This document shows positions 17,820 through 28,926 of a stretch of 64,000 nt of DNA, piece by piece; within the stretch, counting starts at the first letter, position 1; each line of letters opens with the position of its first letter. The stretch is from Oleiagrimonas sp963821885 (GTDB taxonomy: Bacteria > Pseudomonadota > Gammaproteobacteria > Xanthomonadales > Rhodanobacteraceae): positions 248,001 to 312,000 of the forward strand of contig CAWGFN010000001.1 in NCBI GenBank assembly GCA_963821885.1, read 5' to 3'. A program made the position numbers and the translations under genes. Under the pieces are notes generated by a model, which was not told the DNA's origin, ran no database searches, and was given only the letters and a program-made list of their open reading frames with translations.

Positions 17820-18311
17820 ATGGAACTCGAGATCAACGGCAAGACCCATCCCGTCGAATCCGACGCCGACACCCCGCTGCTGTGGGTGATCCGCGACGAA
17901 CTCGGCATGACCGGCACCAAGTACGGCTGCGGCATCGCCCAGTGCGGCGCCTGTTCGGTGCTGGTCGATGGCCAGGTGATGCGCTCGTGCGTGCTGCCGG
18001 TCTCGGCGGCCGCGGGCCGCAAGATCACCACCATCGAGGGCATCGAGGACGATGCCATCGGCAAGCGCGTGGTCGAGGCCTGGGTCGCGCACCAGGTCCC
18101 GCAGTGCGGCTATTGCCAGTCGGGCCAGGTGATGGCGGCGACCTCGCTGCTCAGGAACACGCCCCATCCGACGACCGAGCAGATCGACGCGTCGATGACC
18201 AACCTGTGCCGCTGCGGCACCTACAACGCCATCCACGCGGCCGTGCATGACCTGGCCGACGGTGCCGAACAGGCCAGTGTGGCATACGGCGAGGGGAGGG
18301 CACGCTCATGA
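17820..18311 (+). CDS. [2Fe-2S] subunit of IorAB-type molybdenum oxidoreductase
   Basis: 163 aa electron-transfer subunit of the xanthine dehydrogenase family (isoquinoline 1-oxidoreductase alpha type). The plant-ferredoxin cluster ligands are CGIAQCGACSVLVDG and a later Cys in MRSC; the second cluster is held by CGYCQSGQVM and LCRCGTY. Electrons pass from the molybdenum subunit through these clusters. ATG 17820 has GAGG upstream, and the stop overlaps the large-subunit start (ATGA). Confidence 0.93.
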   Translation: MELEINGKTHPVESDADTPLLWVIRDELGMTGTKYGCGIAQCGACSVLVDGQVMRSCVLPVSAAAGRKITTIEGIEDDAIGKRVVEAWVAHQVPQCGYCQSGQVMAATSLLRNTPHPTTEQIDASMTNLCRCGTYNAIHAAVHDLADGAEQASVAYGEGRARS

Positions 18312-20579
18312 CGCCGCGCAACGACAACACGCCCGAGCAGGGCCAGACGTTCCCGGTCGACGAGACGCCGACCAACATCTCCCGTCGCCAGTTCCTGCTG
18401 GGCACGGCCGGCATCACGGCGGGCGCCTTCGTGCTCGGCTTCGGCCTGCCGCTGCGGAGCGCCCGCGCCATGGGGGCGGGCGCGGATGCCGGCGCGGCGC
18501 CCGGGACAGTGGTTCCCGCCTTCCTGGCCATCCTGCCGGACAACACCATCCGCCTGCAGAGTCCGTTCAACGAGGGCGGGCAGGGCGTGTTCACCGCCAT
18601 GGCGCAGATCGTCGGCGAGGAACTGGATGCCGATCCGGCCAGTTTCATCGTCGACAATGCGCCCAACGGCAAGCAGTACGCGGTGATGCCCAACGGCATG
18701 CGCATCACCGGCGGCAGCATGTCGGTGCGCATGGGCTACGCGCCGATGCGCCGGCTCGGCGCGCTGGCCCGCATGATGCTGCTCGAGGCCGGCGCCAAGC
18801 GCCTGGGCGTGCCGGTCGGCGAGCTGACCACCGAACCGGGCAAGGTGCTCCACGCCGCCTCCGGGCGCAGCCTGAGCTATGGCGAGATCGCGCCGCAGGC
18901 GCTGGACCTGCCGGTGCCCGATCCGGGCAGCGTCACGCTCAGGGATCCCAGGCAATTCCGCTGGATCGGCAAGCCGGTCAAGCGTCTGGACGCCTACGAG
19001 AAATCGACGGGCAGGGCGCACTACAGCATCGACGCCACGGTCGACGGCATGCTGCAGGCGGCCGTGCAGCACGCGCCGCGCCTGGGCATGACCGTCGGCG
19101 CCATCCGCAACGAGGCGCAGATCAAGGCCATGAAGGGCGTGCACTCGGTGCACGTCCTGCCCGGCGCGGTGGCGGTGGTGGCCGAACGCTGGTGGCAGGC
19201 GAAGAAAGCCGTCGAGGCGGCCAAGGTGGACTGGAAGGAGGGCAAGCCCGATCCGTCGGCGCGGCACATGCCGGCCGATTTCTCCACCGAGGGCTTCCGC
19301 AAGCGGCTGGCCGCGAACAAGGCCAAGCCGCAGACCGCGGAAAGCGAAGGGCCACCTGGACGCCGCCATGAAGACCGCGCACGCCACGGTCAGCGCCACC
19401 TACTCCAGCCAGTACCTGCACCACGCCCAGCTCGAGCCGCCCTCGACCCTGGCGCAGTTCCACGACGACGGCACGCTGGAGCTGTGGATGCCCAACCAGG
19501 CACCGGACATGTTCCAGGCCGACATCGCCCGCAAGACCGGCATGGATCCCGCGAAGATCGTCATCCACTCGCCGATGCTCGGCGGTTTCTTCGGCCGCCA
19601 CTTCCTGTATGGACCGGGCGTGCCCTACATGCAGGCCATCGCGCTGGCCAAGGCCACCGGCAAGCCGGTCAAGCTGATCTGGAGCCGCGAGGAGGAATTC
19701 CTGCGCGACCCGATGCGGCCGATGGCCGTGGTGCATTTCCGCGGCGGCCTGGATGCCGACGGCTTTCCGATCGCGCTGGAAGCGATCAGCGCCACCGAGG
19801 GTCCGGGCGAGGCGCTGGCCAACAAGCGCCCGGCCAAGGTCGACGACAGCGCGGTGGAAGGCCTGACCGGCAAGGTCTACGCCATCCCCAACCGGCGCAT
19901 CGCGCAGCGCTACGTGAAGACGCCGGCGATGCTGTCGTACTGGCGCTCGGTCGGTCATTCGATGAACGACTTCTTCTACGAGACCTTCCTCGACGAAATG
20001 GCCGACAAGGGCGGCAAGGATCCGTTCGAACTGCGCCTTCACCTGCTCAAGGGCAACGCCCGCCTGACGCACCTGCTGCATGAACTGGCCGACCTGGCCG
20101 GCGGCTGGAAACGCGGTCCGTTCACCGCCGCCGACGGCTCGCGTCGCGCCCGCGGCGTGGCCATGGCGTCGCCGTTCGGCAGCGAGGCGGCGGTGATGGC
20201 CGAGGTCTCGATCGAGAACGGCAAGGTGCGTGTGCATGACCTGTGGCAGGCCATCGACCCCGGCAGCATCGTCAATCCGGCGATCATCGAGGCCCAGGTC
20301 GCCAGCGCCTCGGCGCTGGGCCTGTCCGAGGTGCTGCTGGAAGAGGCCGTCTACGAGCACGGCGTGCCCGTGGCGCGCAACTTCGACAAGTACGCCATCC
20401 TCACGCCGGACCGCATGCCGCGCGTGCACGTGCGCATCGTCGAGAGCGGCGCCAAGATGGGCGGCATCGGCGAACCGCCATTGCCGGCGACGCCGCCGGC
20501 CGTGGTCAACGCGGTCTCGCACCTGATCGGCAAACGCGTGCGCAGCATGCCGCTGTCGCAGCACGACTTCAGCGCCTGA
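18308..20579 (+). pseudogene. Molybdopterin-binding large subunit, IorB type (frameshifted near 19350)
   Basis: Would be about 756 aa. A Tat signal SRRQFLLGTAG near residue 26 shows export with cofactor bound. The molybdenum domain continues to NKAKPQTAESEG near 19348, then the frame changes and resumes as HLDAAMKTAHATVSATYSSQ to the stop at 20579. The second part keeps the active-site motifs LGGFFGRHF and the catalytic Glu in MGGIGEPPLPATPP. A single extra base in GAAGGGCCACC explains the break. Both halves look fully conserved, so a sequencing indel is likelier than decay. The substrate is not predictable (aromatic N-heterocycle or aldehyde). A hairpin terminator follows. Confidence 0.88.
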
Positions 20580-20607
20580 CGGCAGCGTTATCCGCGTGGA
20601 TGCAACA

Positions 20608-20640
20608 ACGGCCGTCCTGCGTGCAGGGCGGCCGTATTTC
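20608..20640 (+). terminator. Terminator after the IorB-type gene
   Basis: A 12-bp stem ACGGCCGTCCTG-CGTG-CAGGGCGGCCGT with one G.U pair, followed by a short weak T-run (ATTT), 28 bp after the stop. Confidence 0.65.
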
Positions 20641-20693
20641 ATGGGGCAGCAAGGCTCAGGGGCGTTCCCGGGCGCCCTGAACCGATATCCTTA

Positions 20694-20721
20694 ATTGCGC
20701 ATAATGTATATTATGTCAAAT
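20694..20721. other. dif: XerCD dif site (chromosome dimer resolution)
   Basis: The 28-bp site has XerC arm ATTGCGCATAA (20694-20704), centre TGTATA (20705-20710) and XerD arm TTATGTCAAAT (20711-20721). E. coli dif reads GGTGCGCATAA/TGTATA/TTATGTTAAAT, so the centre is identical, the XerD arm differs at one base and the XerC arm at two. It lies in a short AT-rich patch between convergent genes. FtsK-orienting GGGNAGGG octamers are on the + strand to its left (7705, 13830, 18293, 18578, 19009) and on the - strand to its right (22116, 23267, 26539, 31401, 37402, 54258, 55002, 62959), all pointing at it. I saw one exception, at 10856. Confidence 0.92.
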
Positions 20722-20812
20722 TACATATGGGTCGGGAAAAGCAGATACCTGCGAGCAGCAGCCGTGCTGCCGTACTTCCCCGCTTACGCGCTATGCCCAT
20801 GCCACTCCGGAA

Positions 20813-21572
20813 TCAATCCAGTGGCGCCACGCTGACGCCGGCCGCCTGCAGGCCTTTGTGCAGGCCCCTGGCCAGTTCGGCCGCGTCGGAGCGGTCGCCA
20901 TGCACGCACAGGGTGTCGGCGTGCAGTTCGATCACGTCGCCGTCGGCGAGCTTCACGCGGTGTTCGGTGGCCAGGGTCAGGGCCTGGCGCAGGACGTCCT
21001 CGAGTTTGTCGATGACCGCGCCGTCGTGGCCGCGCGGCAGCAAGTGGCCGTCGGCATCGTAGCGGCGGTCGCTGAACGCCTCGCTGGCGGTCTTCAGGCC
21101 GGCGTGGGCGGCGCGGGCCACCAGGTGGCCGCCGGCGAAGACCGGTCACGCGCAGATCGGGATCGACGTCGCGCACCGCGAGCACGAAGGCGTCGGCCAG
21201 CGCGTCGTCGGCCTCGAGCATGTGGTACAGCGCGCCGTGCGGTTTCACGTGGCGGACCCTGGCGTCCTGCACGTGGGCCACCGCCGCCAGGGCGCCGATC
21301 TGCACCACGGTGATGTCGTGGATCTGCCGCGCCGTCATCGCCATGCGGCGGCGGCCGAAGCCGGCCAGGTCGGGCAGGCCGACGTGAGCGCCGATGGTGA
21401 CGCCCGCGGCGACCGCGGCGGCCACCGTGCTTCGCATGATGGACGGGTCGCCGGCATGGAAGCCGCAGGCGATGTTGGCCGAGGTGATCCACGGCATCAC
21501 GCCGGCGTCGTCGCCCATGCTCCAGGCGCCGAAGGATTCACCCATGTCGCAGTTGAGGTCGATGCGGCTCAT
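20813..21572 (-). pseudogene. pxpA: 5-oxoprolinase subunit A, LamB/YcsF family (frameshifted near 21143)
   Basis: Part of PxpABC, which opens 5-oxoproline (a damage product of glutamine/glutamate) to glutamate with ATP. The frame from ATG 21572 reads RIDLNCDMGESFG, SANIACGFHAGDP, GAHVGLPDLAGFG and VKPHGALYH, all YcsF signatures. Near 21143 it shifts, and the C-terminal part continues as ARAAHAGLKTASEAFSDRRY to VSVAPLD in another frame. One inserted base in GGTCTTCGCC explains it. Total about 252 aa, normal length. The start overlaps the end of pxpC. Confidence 0.88.
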
Positions 21573-22545
21573 GTGCCCTCTTCCATTCGTGTTCCTGACG
21601 GTGTCGCACAGCAGCGACAGTTCGCGTTGCTGCGTGTCGCATGCCGCGCGGGCCTGCGCCCGGTCGATCCAGGCGAAGCGCAGCGCGTCGCCGGGACGGC
21701 ACTGCGCCAGCGCCGGCAGGTCGACCGCGGCCAGCTGGGCGATGCGCGGGTAGCCGCCGCTGGTCGGGTGTTCGGCCAGCATCACGATGGGCCGGCCGTT
21801 GGGCGGCAACTGCATGGTACCGGCGATCAGCGGTTCGCTGACCAGCTCCAGCGGTTCGCGCAGGCGCATCACGGCGTCACACGCCAGGCGCACGCCGACG
21901 CGGTTGCTGTCCGCGTGCAGGCGGAACGTGGCCTCGCCACCGAGTGCCTGGCGTGATGCGCTTTCAAGAAGGTCCGTGTGGCTCGCCGGCAGCAGGCGCA
22001 GCACGCGCGGTGCGTCGGCGTTGAACCACGGCGACGGGTCCAGCGACCAGCCACCGGCATGGCGCAGGGCTCTGATTCGGCTCGCCGAGCGGCAGGGCAT
22101 CGCCCTGCCGAAGCGCCCTTCCCTGCATCGGCCCCAGGCCGGCATTGAGATCGGTCGCGCGGCTGCCCAGCCAGGCCTGCACCGCGATGCCGCCATCGAC
22201 GGCCAGGTAGCTGCGGCAGCCGGCGGGCATCGGCCCCAGGTCCAGTTCGCTGCCCGCCGCGCAGCGCCACGGGCGCCACATGGGCAGCGGTTCGCCATCC
22301 ACGGTGGCCCGCGGCAGCGGCGCGCCGGTCAGGGCGATCCAGGCCTCGCGCCCGAGGCGCAGGCGCGGACCGACCAGGGTCGCCTCGATCGCGCAGGCAT
22401 CGGCCGGGTTGCCGACCAGCGCGTTGGCCAGCCGCCGCGCCGGCTCGTCGACGGCGCCGGCGCGGCCGACGCCAAGCGCGGCGTGACCGATGCGGCCGCC
22501 GTCCTGCAGGCTGTCCAGCAGTCCCGGCTTGAGCACCTCGATCAT
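21569..22545 (-). pseudogene. pxpC: 5-oxoprolinase subunit C, biotin-dependent carboxylase-like (frameshifted near 22070)
   Basis: The N-terminal half (MIEVLKPGLLDSLQDGGR, a typical PxpC start) runs from ATG 22545 to about 22070. The rest is in a second frame (SPWFNADAPRVLRLLPASHT, NRVGVRLACDA, SGGYPRIAQLAAVDLP), ending with WIDRAQARAACDTQQREL. In that second frame there is no stop before the pxpA start, so as sequenced PxpC would be fused to PxpA. In the third frame a TGA overlaps the pxpA ATG, which suggests another small indel near the 3' end. The start overlaps the pxpB stop. Confidence 0.85.
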
Positions 22546-23241
22546 GCCGGCGCCCCCGCCTGCAGGCGCTCGAACGTCGCCGCGTCGATGGCCTCGAAAC
22601 GCACGCGGTCGCCGGGGGCCATCAGGGACGGCCTGTCCGGGTTTTCGGCATCGAACAGGCGCCGCGGCGTGCGGCCGATCAGCTGCCAGCCGCCGGGAAG
22701 CTCAGCCGGATAGATGCCTGTCTGCACGCCGCCGATGGCGACCGCGCCGCGCGGCACGCGGGTGCGCGGGTCCTCGCGTCGCGGCACGGCAAGGCTCGGG
22801 ATCCATGCCCAGCAGATAGGGAAAGCCCGGGGCGAAACCGATCATCGCCACGCGGTATTCGGCGGCCGTATGGCGCGCGATCACCTGCGCCGGTTCCAGC
22901 CCGGTGACGCGCGCCACGTGCGCGAGATCGGGGCCGTGCGCCTCGTCGTAGCAGACCGGAATGCGGTGCAGCGTGCCGTGTTTCTGGACGGCTTCATCGG
23001 GCAACGCGGCCAGCCGTTCGCGCACCTGCGCCGTCAGCACCTCGATATCGAACGCGGCCGCGGGATCGAGGCGGATCAGCACGCTGGCGTAGGCCGGCAC
23101 CAGTTCCTGCAGCGCCGGGATGGCGGCCTCGCGCAGCTCGCGGCACAGCGCGTGCACGCGAGCATTCACATCGGCATCGATGGTCGTGCCCAGGCGCACC
23201 AGCAGTGCGTGTTCGCCCATCGGTTCGAACTGCGGATCCAT
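22542..23241 (-). pseudogene. pxpB: 5-oxoprolinase subunit B (frameshifted near 22800)
   Basis: Allophanate-hydrolase-subunit-1-like (KipI type). The frame from ATG 23241 reads MGEHALLVRLGTTID, HRIPVCYDEAHGPDL and YRVAMIGFAPGFPYLLGMDP, the family core. It then shifts at CCCGAGCC near 22800 and continues as VPRREDPRTRVPRGAVAIGG, GIYPAELPGGWQLIGRTP and so on, to the stop at 22542. One extra G accounts for the break. Total about 232 aa, normal. The cluster order is pxpB-pxpC-pxpA with overlapping ends, one operon. Confidence 0.87.
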
Positions 23242-23294
23242 GCCGGCCATGGTACATGCGCGCCGGCCCTGCCCCGGCGGGCAAGGCGCGCGGT

Positions 23295-23777
23295 TCAGCG
23301 GCGCGAGCGGAAGAACGCGCGCAGCAGCGCGCCGGATTCCTCGGCCAGGAGGCCGCCATCGACCGTGATGCGATGGTTGTGAAGCTCGGACACCAGGGTG
23401 TCGAAGACGCTGCCGGCGGCGCCGGTCTTGGGGTCGGTGGCGGCGTAGACCACCCGCGCCACCCGCGCGTGCACCAGCGCCATGGCGCACATCGCGCACG
23501 GCTCCAGGGTCACGTACAGGGTGCTGCCGGGGAACCGGTAGTTGCCCATCTTCTCGCCGGCGGCGCGCAGGGCGACGATCTCGGCGTGCGCGGTGGGATC
23601 ATGCAGGGTGATGTTGCGGTTCCAGCCCAGGCCCAGCACCTTGTCCTTCTTCACCAGCACCGCGCCGACCGGCACCTCGTTCTCGGCGTCGCGGGCATGC
23701 AGGGCCAGGTCCAGGGCGCGCTGCATCCACTGGCGATCGGCGTCGCTGAAGTCGCTGCTGTCGGGAGCCTTGTTCAT
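23295..23777 (-). CDS. tadA: tRNA-specific adenosine deaminase TadA
   Basis: Deaminates adenosine 34 of tRNA-Arg(ACG) to inosine. The 160-aa protein has the cytidine-deaminase zinc site: HAE in DPTAHAEIVAL (with the proton-shuttle Glu) and PCAMC in LEPCAMCAMAL. It also has VPVGAVLV and NITLHDPTAHAE, typical of TadA rather than guanine deaminase. I used ATG 23777; an in-frame ATG at 23804 is possible. It sits 87 bp after guaA on the same strand. Confidence 0.93.
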   Translation of the reverse strand: MNKAPDSSDFSDADRQWMQRALDLALHARDAENEVPVGAVLVKKDKVLGLGWNRNITLHDPTAHAEIVALRAAGEKMGNYRFPGSTLYVTLEPCAMCAMALVHARVARVVYAATDPKTGAAGSVFDTLVSELHNHRITVDGGLLAEESGALLRAFFRSRR

Positions 23778-23864
23778 CGGAATGTTTTCAGGCACTTGCG
23801 GCATACATATCGAGAGTGCGCACACGGGTGTCGTGGCGCCATGAAACGCAAGCACTTGATTTCA

Positions 23865-25424
<1,560 letters not shown>

Positions 25425-25425
25425 G

Positions 25426-25570
25426 CGGGACTCGGGATTCGGCATTCGGGACTCGGGATCCCGGACACCACTGCGATAGGAAGATCAATCGAAGCGTGGA
25501 CGCCGCCCCATCGGCAAGAACGCCCCGCCTTGTGCGCCGAGTCCCGGGTCCCGAGTCCCGAGTCCCGGCG
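25426..25570. repeat. Inverted GGGACTC repeat arrays between guaB and guaA
   Basis: The guaB-guaA gap has degenerate tandem heptamers CGGGACT/CGGGATT at 25426-25462. An inverted set AGTCCCG occurs at 25538-25570, leaving about 75 bp of unique sequence between. The arms are complementary and could fold into a long hairpin in the guaBA transcript. The same paired arrays flank the gene between carA and carB (62876-62914 and 63293-63330). Confidence 0.85.
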
Positions 25571-25578
25571 TTTCGCCG

Positions 25579-27033
25579 TCAATCCAGACGGTAGTTCGGC
25601 GCTTCCTTGACGATCTGGACGTCGTGCGGGTGCGCCTCGCGCACGCCGGCGCCGGTGACGCGCACGAACTGCGCCTTGCTGCGCATCTCCTCGATGTTGG
25701 CGCAGCCGCAATAGCCCATCGAGGCGCGCAGGCCGCCCATCATCTGGTGCACGATGCTGCGCAGCGGGCCGCGGTACGGCACGCGGCCCTCGATGCCCTC
25801 GGGCACCAGCTTGTCGGCATCGGCCTCGTCCTGGAAGTAGCGGTCCTTGGAGCCCTGCTGCATGGCGCCCAGCGAGCCCATGCCGCGGTAGCTCTTGTAG
25901 GAGCGGCCCTGGAACAGCTCCACCTCGCCCGGCGCTTCCTCGGTGCCGGCGAACATCGAACCCAGCATCACGGTGGAGGCGCCGGCGGCGATGGCCTTGG
26001 CCAGGTCGCCCGAATAGCGGATGCCGCCGTCGGCGATCAGCGGGATGTCGTCCTTGAGCGCGGTGGCGACCATGTCGATGGCGGTGATCTGCGGCACGCC
26101 GACGCCGGCGACCACGCGCGTGGTGCAGATCGAGCCGGGGCCGACGCCGACCTTGACCGCGTCCGCGCCGGCATCGCGCAGCGCCAGCGCGGCGTCGCCG
26201 GTGACGATGTTGCCGGCGATCACCTGCACCTGCGGGAAATGCTTCTTGACCCAGGCCACGCGGTCGATCACGCCCTGCGAATGGCCGTGCGCGGTATCCA
26301 CCACCAGCACGTCCACGCCGGCCTCGACCAGGGCCGCGACGCGCTGCTCGGTGTCGCCGCCGACGCCGACCGCCGCGCCCACGCGCAGGCGCTCGGTCTG
26401 GTCCTTGGCCGCGTGCGGATTGTCGCGCGCCTTCTGGATGTCCTTGACCGTGATCAGGCCGCGCAGCTGGAAGGCGTCGTTGACCACCAGCACCTTCTCG
26501 ATGCGGTGCGCGTGCAGCAGGTCCAGCACCTCGTCGTGCCCTGCCCCCTCGCGCACGGTGACCAGCTTGTCCTTGCGCGTCATGATGTTGCGCACCGGGT
26601 CGCCGGGCTTCTTCTCGAAGCGCAGGTCGCGGCTGGTGACGATGCCGACCAGTGCGTCGCCCTCGACCACCGGCACGCCGGAAATGGCATGGGCTCGAGT
26701 GAGCTGCATCACGTCATTGATGGAGGTGTCCGGCCCGACGGTGATCGGGTTGCGGATGACGCCGGCCTCGAACTTCTTCACCAGGCGCACTTCGGCGGCC
26801 TGCTGCTCGGGCGTCATGTTCTTGTGGATGATGCCGATGCCGCCGCACTGCGCCATGGTGATGGCCAGGCGGGCCTCGGTGACCGTGTCCATGGCCGCGG
26901 AGAGGATCGGCACGTTGACGCGGATGCCGCGGGTCAGTCGGGTGGAGGTGTCCACGTCGCGCGGCAGCACGGTCGAGTGGGCGGGGACGAGATAGACGTC
27001 GTCGTAGGTCAGAGCCTCGGCAAGGATGCGCAT
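25579..27033 (-). CDS. guaB: IMP dehydrogenase
   Basis: NAD-dependent oxidation of IMP to XMP, the committed step to guanine nucleotides. The 484-aa TIM barrel carries the catalytic Cys loop in VGPGSICTTRVVAGVG and the flap RGMGSLGAM. Two CBS modules interrupt it at about residues 90-205 (NIMTRKDKLVTV, VLVVNDAFQLRGLITVKD). Length is normal. guaA follows 154 bp downstream through the repeat arrays, and folD lies 78 bp upstream on the same strand. Confidence 0.97.
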   Translation of the reverse strand: MRILAEALTYDDVYLVPAHSTVLPRDVDTSTRLTRGIRVNVPILSAAMDTVTEARLAITMAQCGGIGIIHKNMTPEQQAAEVRLVKKFEAGVIRNPITVGPDTSINDVMQLTRAHAISGVPVVEGDALVGIVTSRDLRFEKKPGDPVRNIMTRKDKLVTVREGAGHDEVLDLLHAHRIEKVLVVNDAFQLRGLITVKDIQKARDNPHAAKDQTERLRVGAAVGVGGDTEQRVAALVEAGVDVLVVDTAHGHSQGVIDRVAWVKKHFPQVQVIAGNIVTGDAALALRDAGADAVKVGVGPGSICTTRVVAGVGVPQITAIDMVATALKDDIPLIADGGIRYSGDLAKAIAAGASTVMLGSMFAGTEEAPGEVELFQGRSYKSYRGMGSLGAMQQGSKDRYFQDEADADKLVPEGIEGRVPYRGPLRSIVHQMMGGLRASMGYCGCANIEEMRSKAQFVRVTGAGVREAHPHDVQIVKEAPNYRLD

Positions 27034-27111
27034 GGCGTGTATTCCCGCGGGTAAATCGCTCCATTGTACTGGACGCCCGGATGCAGCGGCCAGATGCTGC
27101 GACCTTTTGGT

Positions 27112-27979
27112 TCAGGCGACCGAGCGCGCCTGGCGCGATTCGGCCGCTTCCAGGGTGTTCTCGATCAGCGTGGCCACGGTCATCGGCCCCACCCCGCCCG
27201 GCACCGGCGTGATCCACGAGGCGCGCTCGCGGGCGCACGTCGAATTCCACGTCGCCGACCAGGCGGCCGTCGTCCAGGCGATTGATGCCGACGTCGATGA
27301 CCACCGCGCCCGGCTTGATCCATTCGCCCTTCACCAGCCCCGGCTTGCCGGCCGCGACCACCAGGATGTCGGCCATGGCCACGTGGGTGGCCAGGTCGGT
27401 GGTGAAGCGATGGCAGCAGGTCACCGTGGCGCCGGCGATCAGCAGTTCCAGCACCAGCGGGCGACCGACGTGGTTGGACGCGCCGACGATCACCGCATGG
27501 CGCCCGCGGACCGGACGGTCGGTGTGGCCCAGCAGCGTCATCACGCCCTTCGGCGTGCACGGCCGCAGGCCCAGCCGGCGCAGCACCAGGCGGCCGACAT
27601 TGACCGCGTGGAAGCCGTCCACGTCCTTGCGCGGATCGATGCGATCGACCAGCGCGTCCTCGTCCACGTGCGCCGGCAGCGGCGACTGCACCAGGATGCC
27701 GTTGACCGCCGGATCGGCGTTGAGACGGTCGATCAGGGCGAACAGCTCGTCCTGACGGGTGGTGTCCGGCAGGTCGAAGTCGAAGGAACGGAAGCCCACC
27801 TGCTCGCAGGCCCGGCGCTTGTTGCGCACGTACACCGTCGAGGCCGGATCGGCCCCCACCAGGATCACCGCCAGCCCGGGAGGCGCCTCCCCCGCCGCCA
27901 CGCGCTCGGCCACCCGCCGGGCCACCTGGTCAAGGCGTTCCTGGGCGATGCGCTTGCCGTCGAGGATGCGTGCGGTCAT
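27112..27979 (-). pseudogene. folD: Methylenetetrahydrofolate dehydrogenase/cyclohydrolase FolD (frameshifted near 27230)
   Basis: Bifunctional enzyme interconverting 5,10-methylene-THF and 10-formyl-THF. From ATG 27979 the frame shows YVRNKRRACEQVGF (catalytic Tyr/Lys), VQSPLPAHVDE, KDVDGFHAVNVG and VIVGASNHVGRP (NADP site). At about 27230 the frame breaks in a GC run (CGCCCGC). The expected ending, SWITPVPGGVGPMTVATLIE to RQARSV, is intact in the next frame and stops at 27112. One surplus base explains it. Since folD is usually needed for growth, an assembly indel is the likely cause. Expected length is about 289 aa. Confidence 0.9.
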
Positions 27980-28133
27980 GGGAGCTGCGGGCCGGGAAAG
28001 CGCGCATTATCCGGGTTTGCGGGGCGGACGACAAACCTGGGCTCCACGATGACTGGGGCCGCGCGCCAACGCCCGGGGAGTCTGCTTGTTGAGAGCGGCT
28101 CGTCCGGCACGTTGCAGGGCGCGAATTAATTAA
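27980..28133. other. Gap upstream of folD
   Basis: About 150 bp, presumably the folD promoter region. It becomes AT-richer at its right end (AATTAATTAA near 28124), where the accessory island and the truncated transposase begin. No gene is seen. Confidence 0.4.
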
Positions 28134-28470
28134 CCCCGCCCCCATTCACCCAGTGCGCGCTAGCATGGTACCCATGCTGATCGACTACCGTTGGTCGAGT
28201 CACGCTCACAATGCCTACGGCGAGCACTGTCCATGGATGAAGCCCCATGCGACCTACATGCATCTGGGCCGCAACCCGAAAGAGCGTCAAACGCACTATC
28301 GGCAACTCATTGCCGAGCAGCTGAACACACAGACCATCGACGAATTGCGACAATACACCCAGCAGCAGCGCGCTTGGGGATCCCATCGATTTCAACAACA
28401 GATCGAGGCTCTAACCCAACGCCGCGCCAGGGTCAGATCGCGAGGCCGTCCCAAGAAGTCAGCGCCTTAA
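28134..28470 (+). pseudogene. 3' fragment of a REP-associated transposase (RAYT)
   Basis: The frame VRASMVPMLIDYRWSSHAHN to RGRPKKSAP matches the last 105 residues of the full RAYT at 29119-29823 (for example EELRQYTQQQRAWGS versus DELRQYTQQQRAWGS). It lacks the N-terminal catalytic part, and the left edge abuts the AATTAATTAA junction. Just after the stop, AAAATGAACCTGA repeats the inner part of the full element's right end. It is a decayed sister copy in the same orientation. Confidence 0.85.
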
Positions 28471-28581
28471 AAATGAACCTGAACCATTATTTTCTATTTT
28501 CTTATTTGGTCCGACTGTATTTACAGAAAGATAAAATCATGAGTATTTGTGCTTCACTATATTCGCCTTAGTCCAAACAGG

Positions 28582-28926
28582 TTACTGAATAACCATTACA
28601 CTGAGAACCCTGCCGTCAACAGCACTGATGTCGATAGCCAGACCGCCACCCAATGTGCTTCCGGATACTTTTTCACGCACGTGCCAGATGTTATTTTTAC
28701 GATAGGCAATCATATCATTTTGCCACTCACTATCAGGCTGCATTTTTAAATCCGGGTTCATTGATTGCCATATCAAGCGAGCAAAAGATATAGCAGTGGA
28801 CTTGCTCGTAATCAACCCACCAGGTGGCGGACCCCATGCAGTGTCGCTAGTGGCGCAGGATGCAAGCATAAAGACAAATGCAAGCAGTGCAAGGGCGAGG
28901 CGCGGCCTAATGTTTTTTTTGATCAT
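28582..28926 (-). CDS. Small lipoprotein, NTF2-fold immunity-like
   Basis: 114 aa. Signal peptide ALALLAFVFMLASC ends in a lipobox (LASC), so it is a lipoprotein. The mature part SKSTAISFARLIWQSMNPD, WHVREK and GGGLAIDISAVDGRVLSV resembles the short NTF2-like immunity family found beside polymorphic toxins (A-x3-W helix, then GGG..I.I...DG.V). The gene is AT-rich relative to its surroundings and on the same strand as the Rhs toxin genes, separated from them by the transposase. Immunity function is inferred. Confidence 0.6.
   Translation of the reverse strand: MIKKNIRPRLALALLAFVFMLASCATSDTAWGPPPGGLITSKSTAISFARLIWQSMNPDLKMQPDSEWQNDMIAYRKNNIWHVREKVSGSTLGGGLAIDISAVDGRVLSVMVIQ

Noticed and set aside
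20700..20715. CATAATGTATATTATG as a plain promoter or repressor palindrome
   Set aside because: It lies between convergent genes where no promoter is needed, and with its flanks it matches dif arm by arm.
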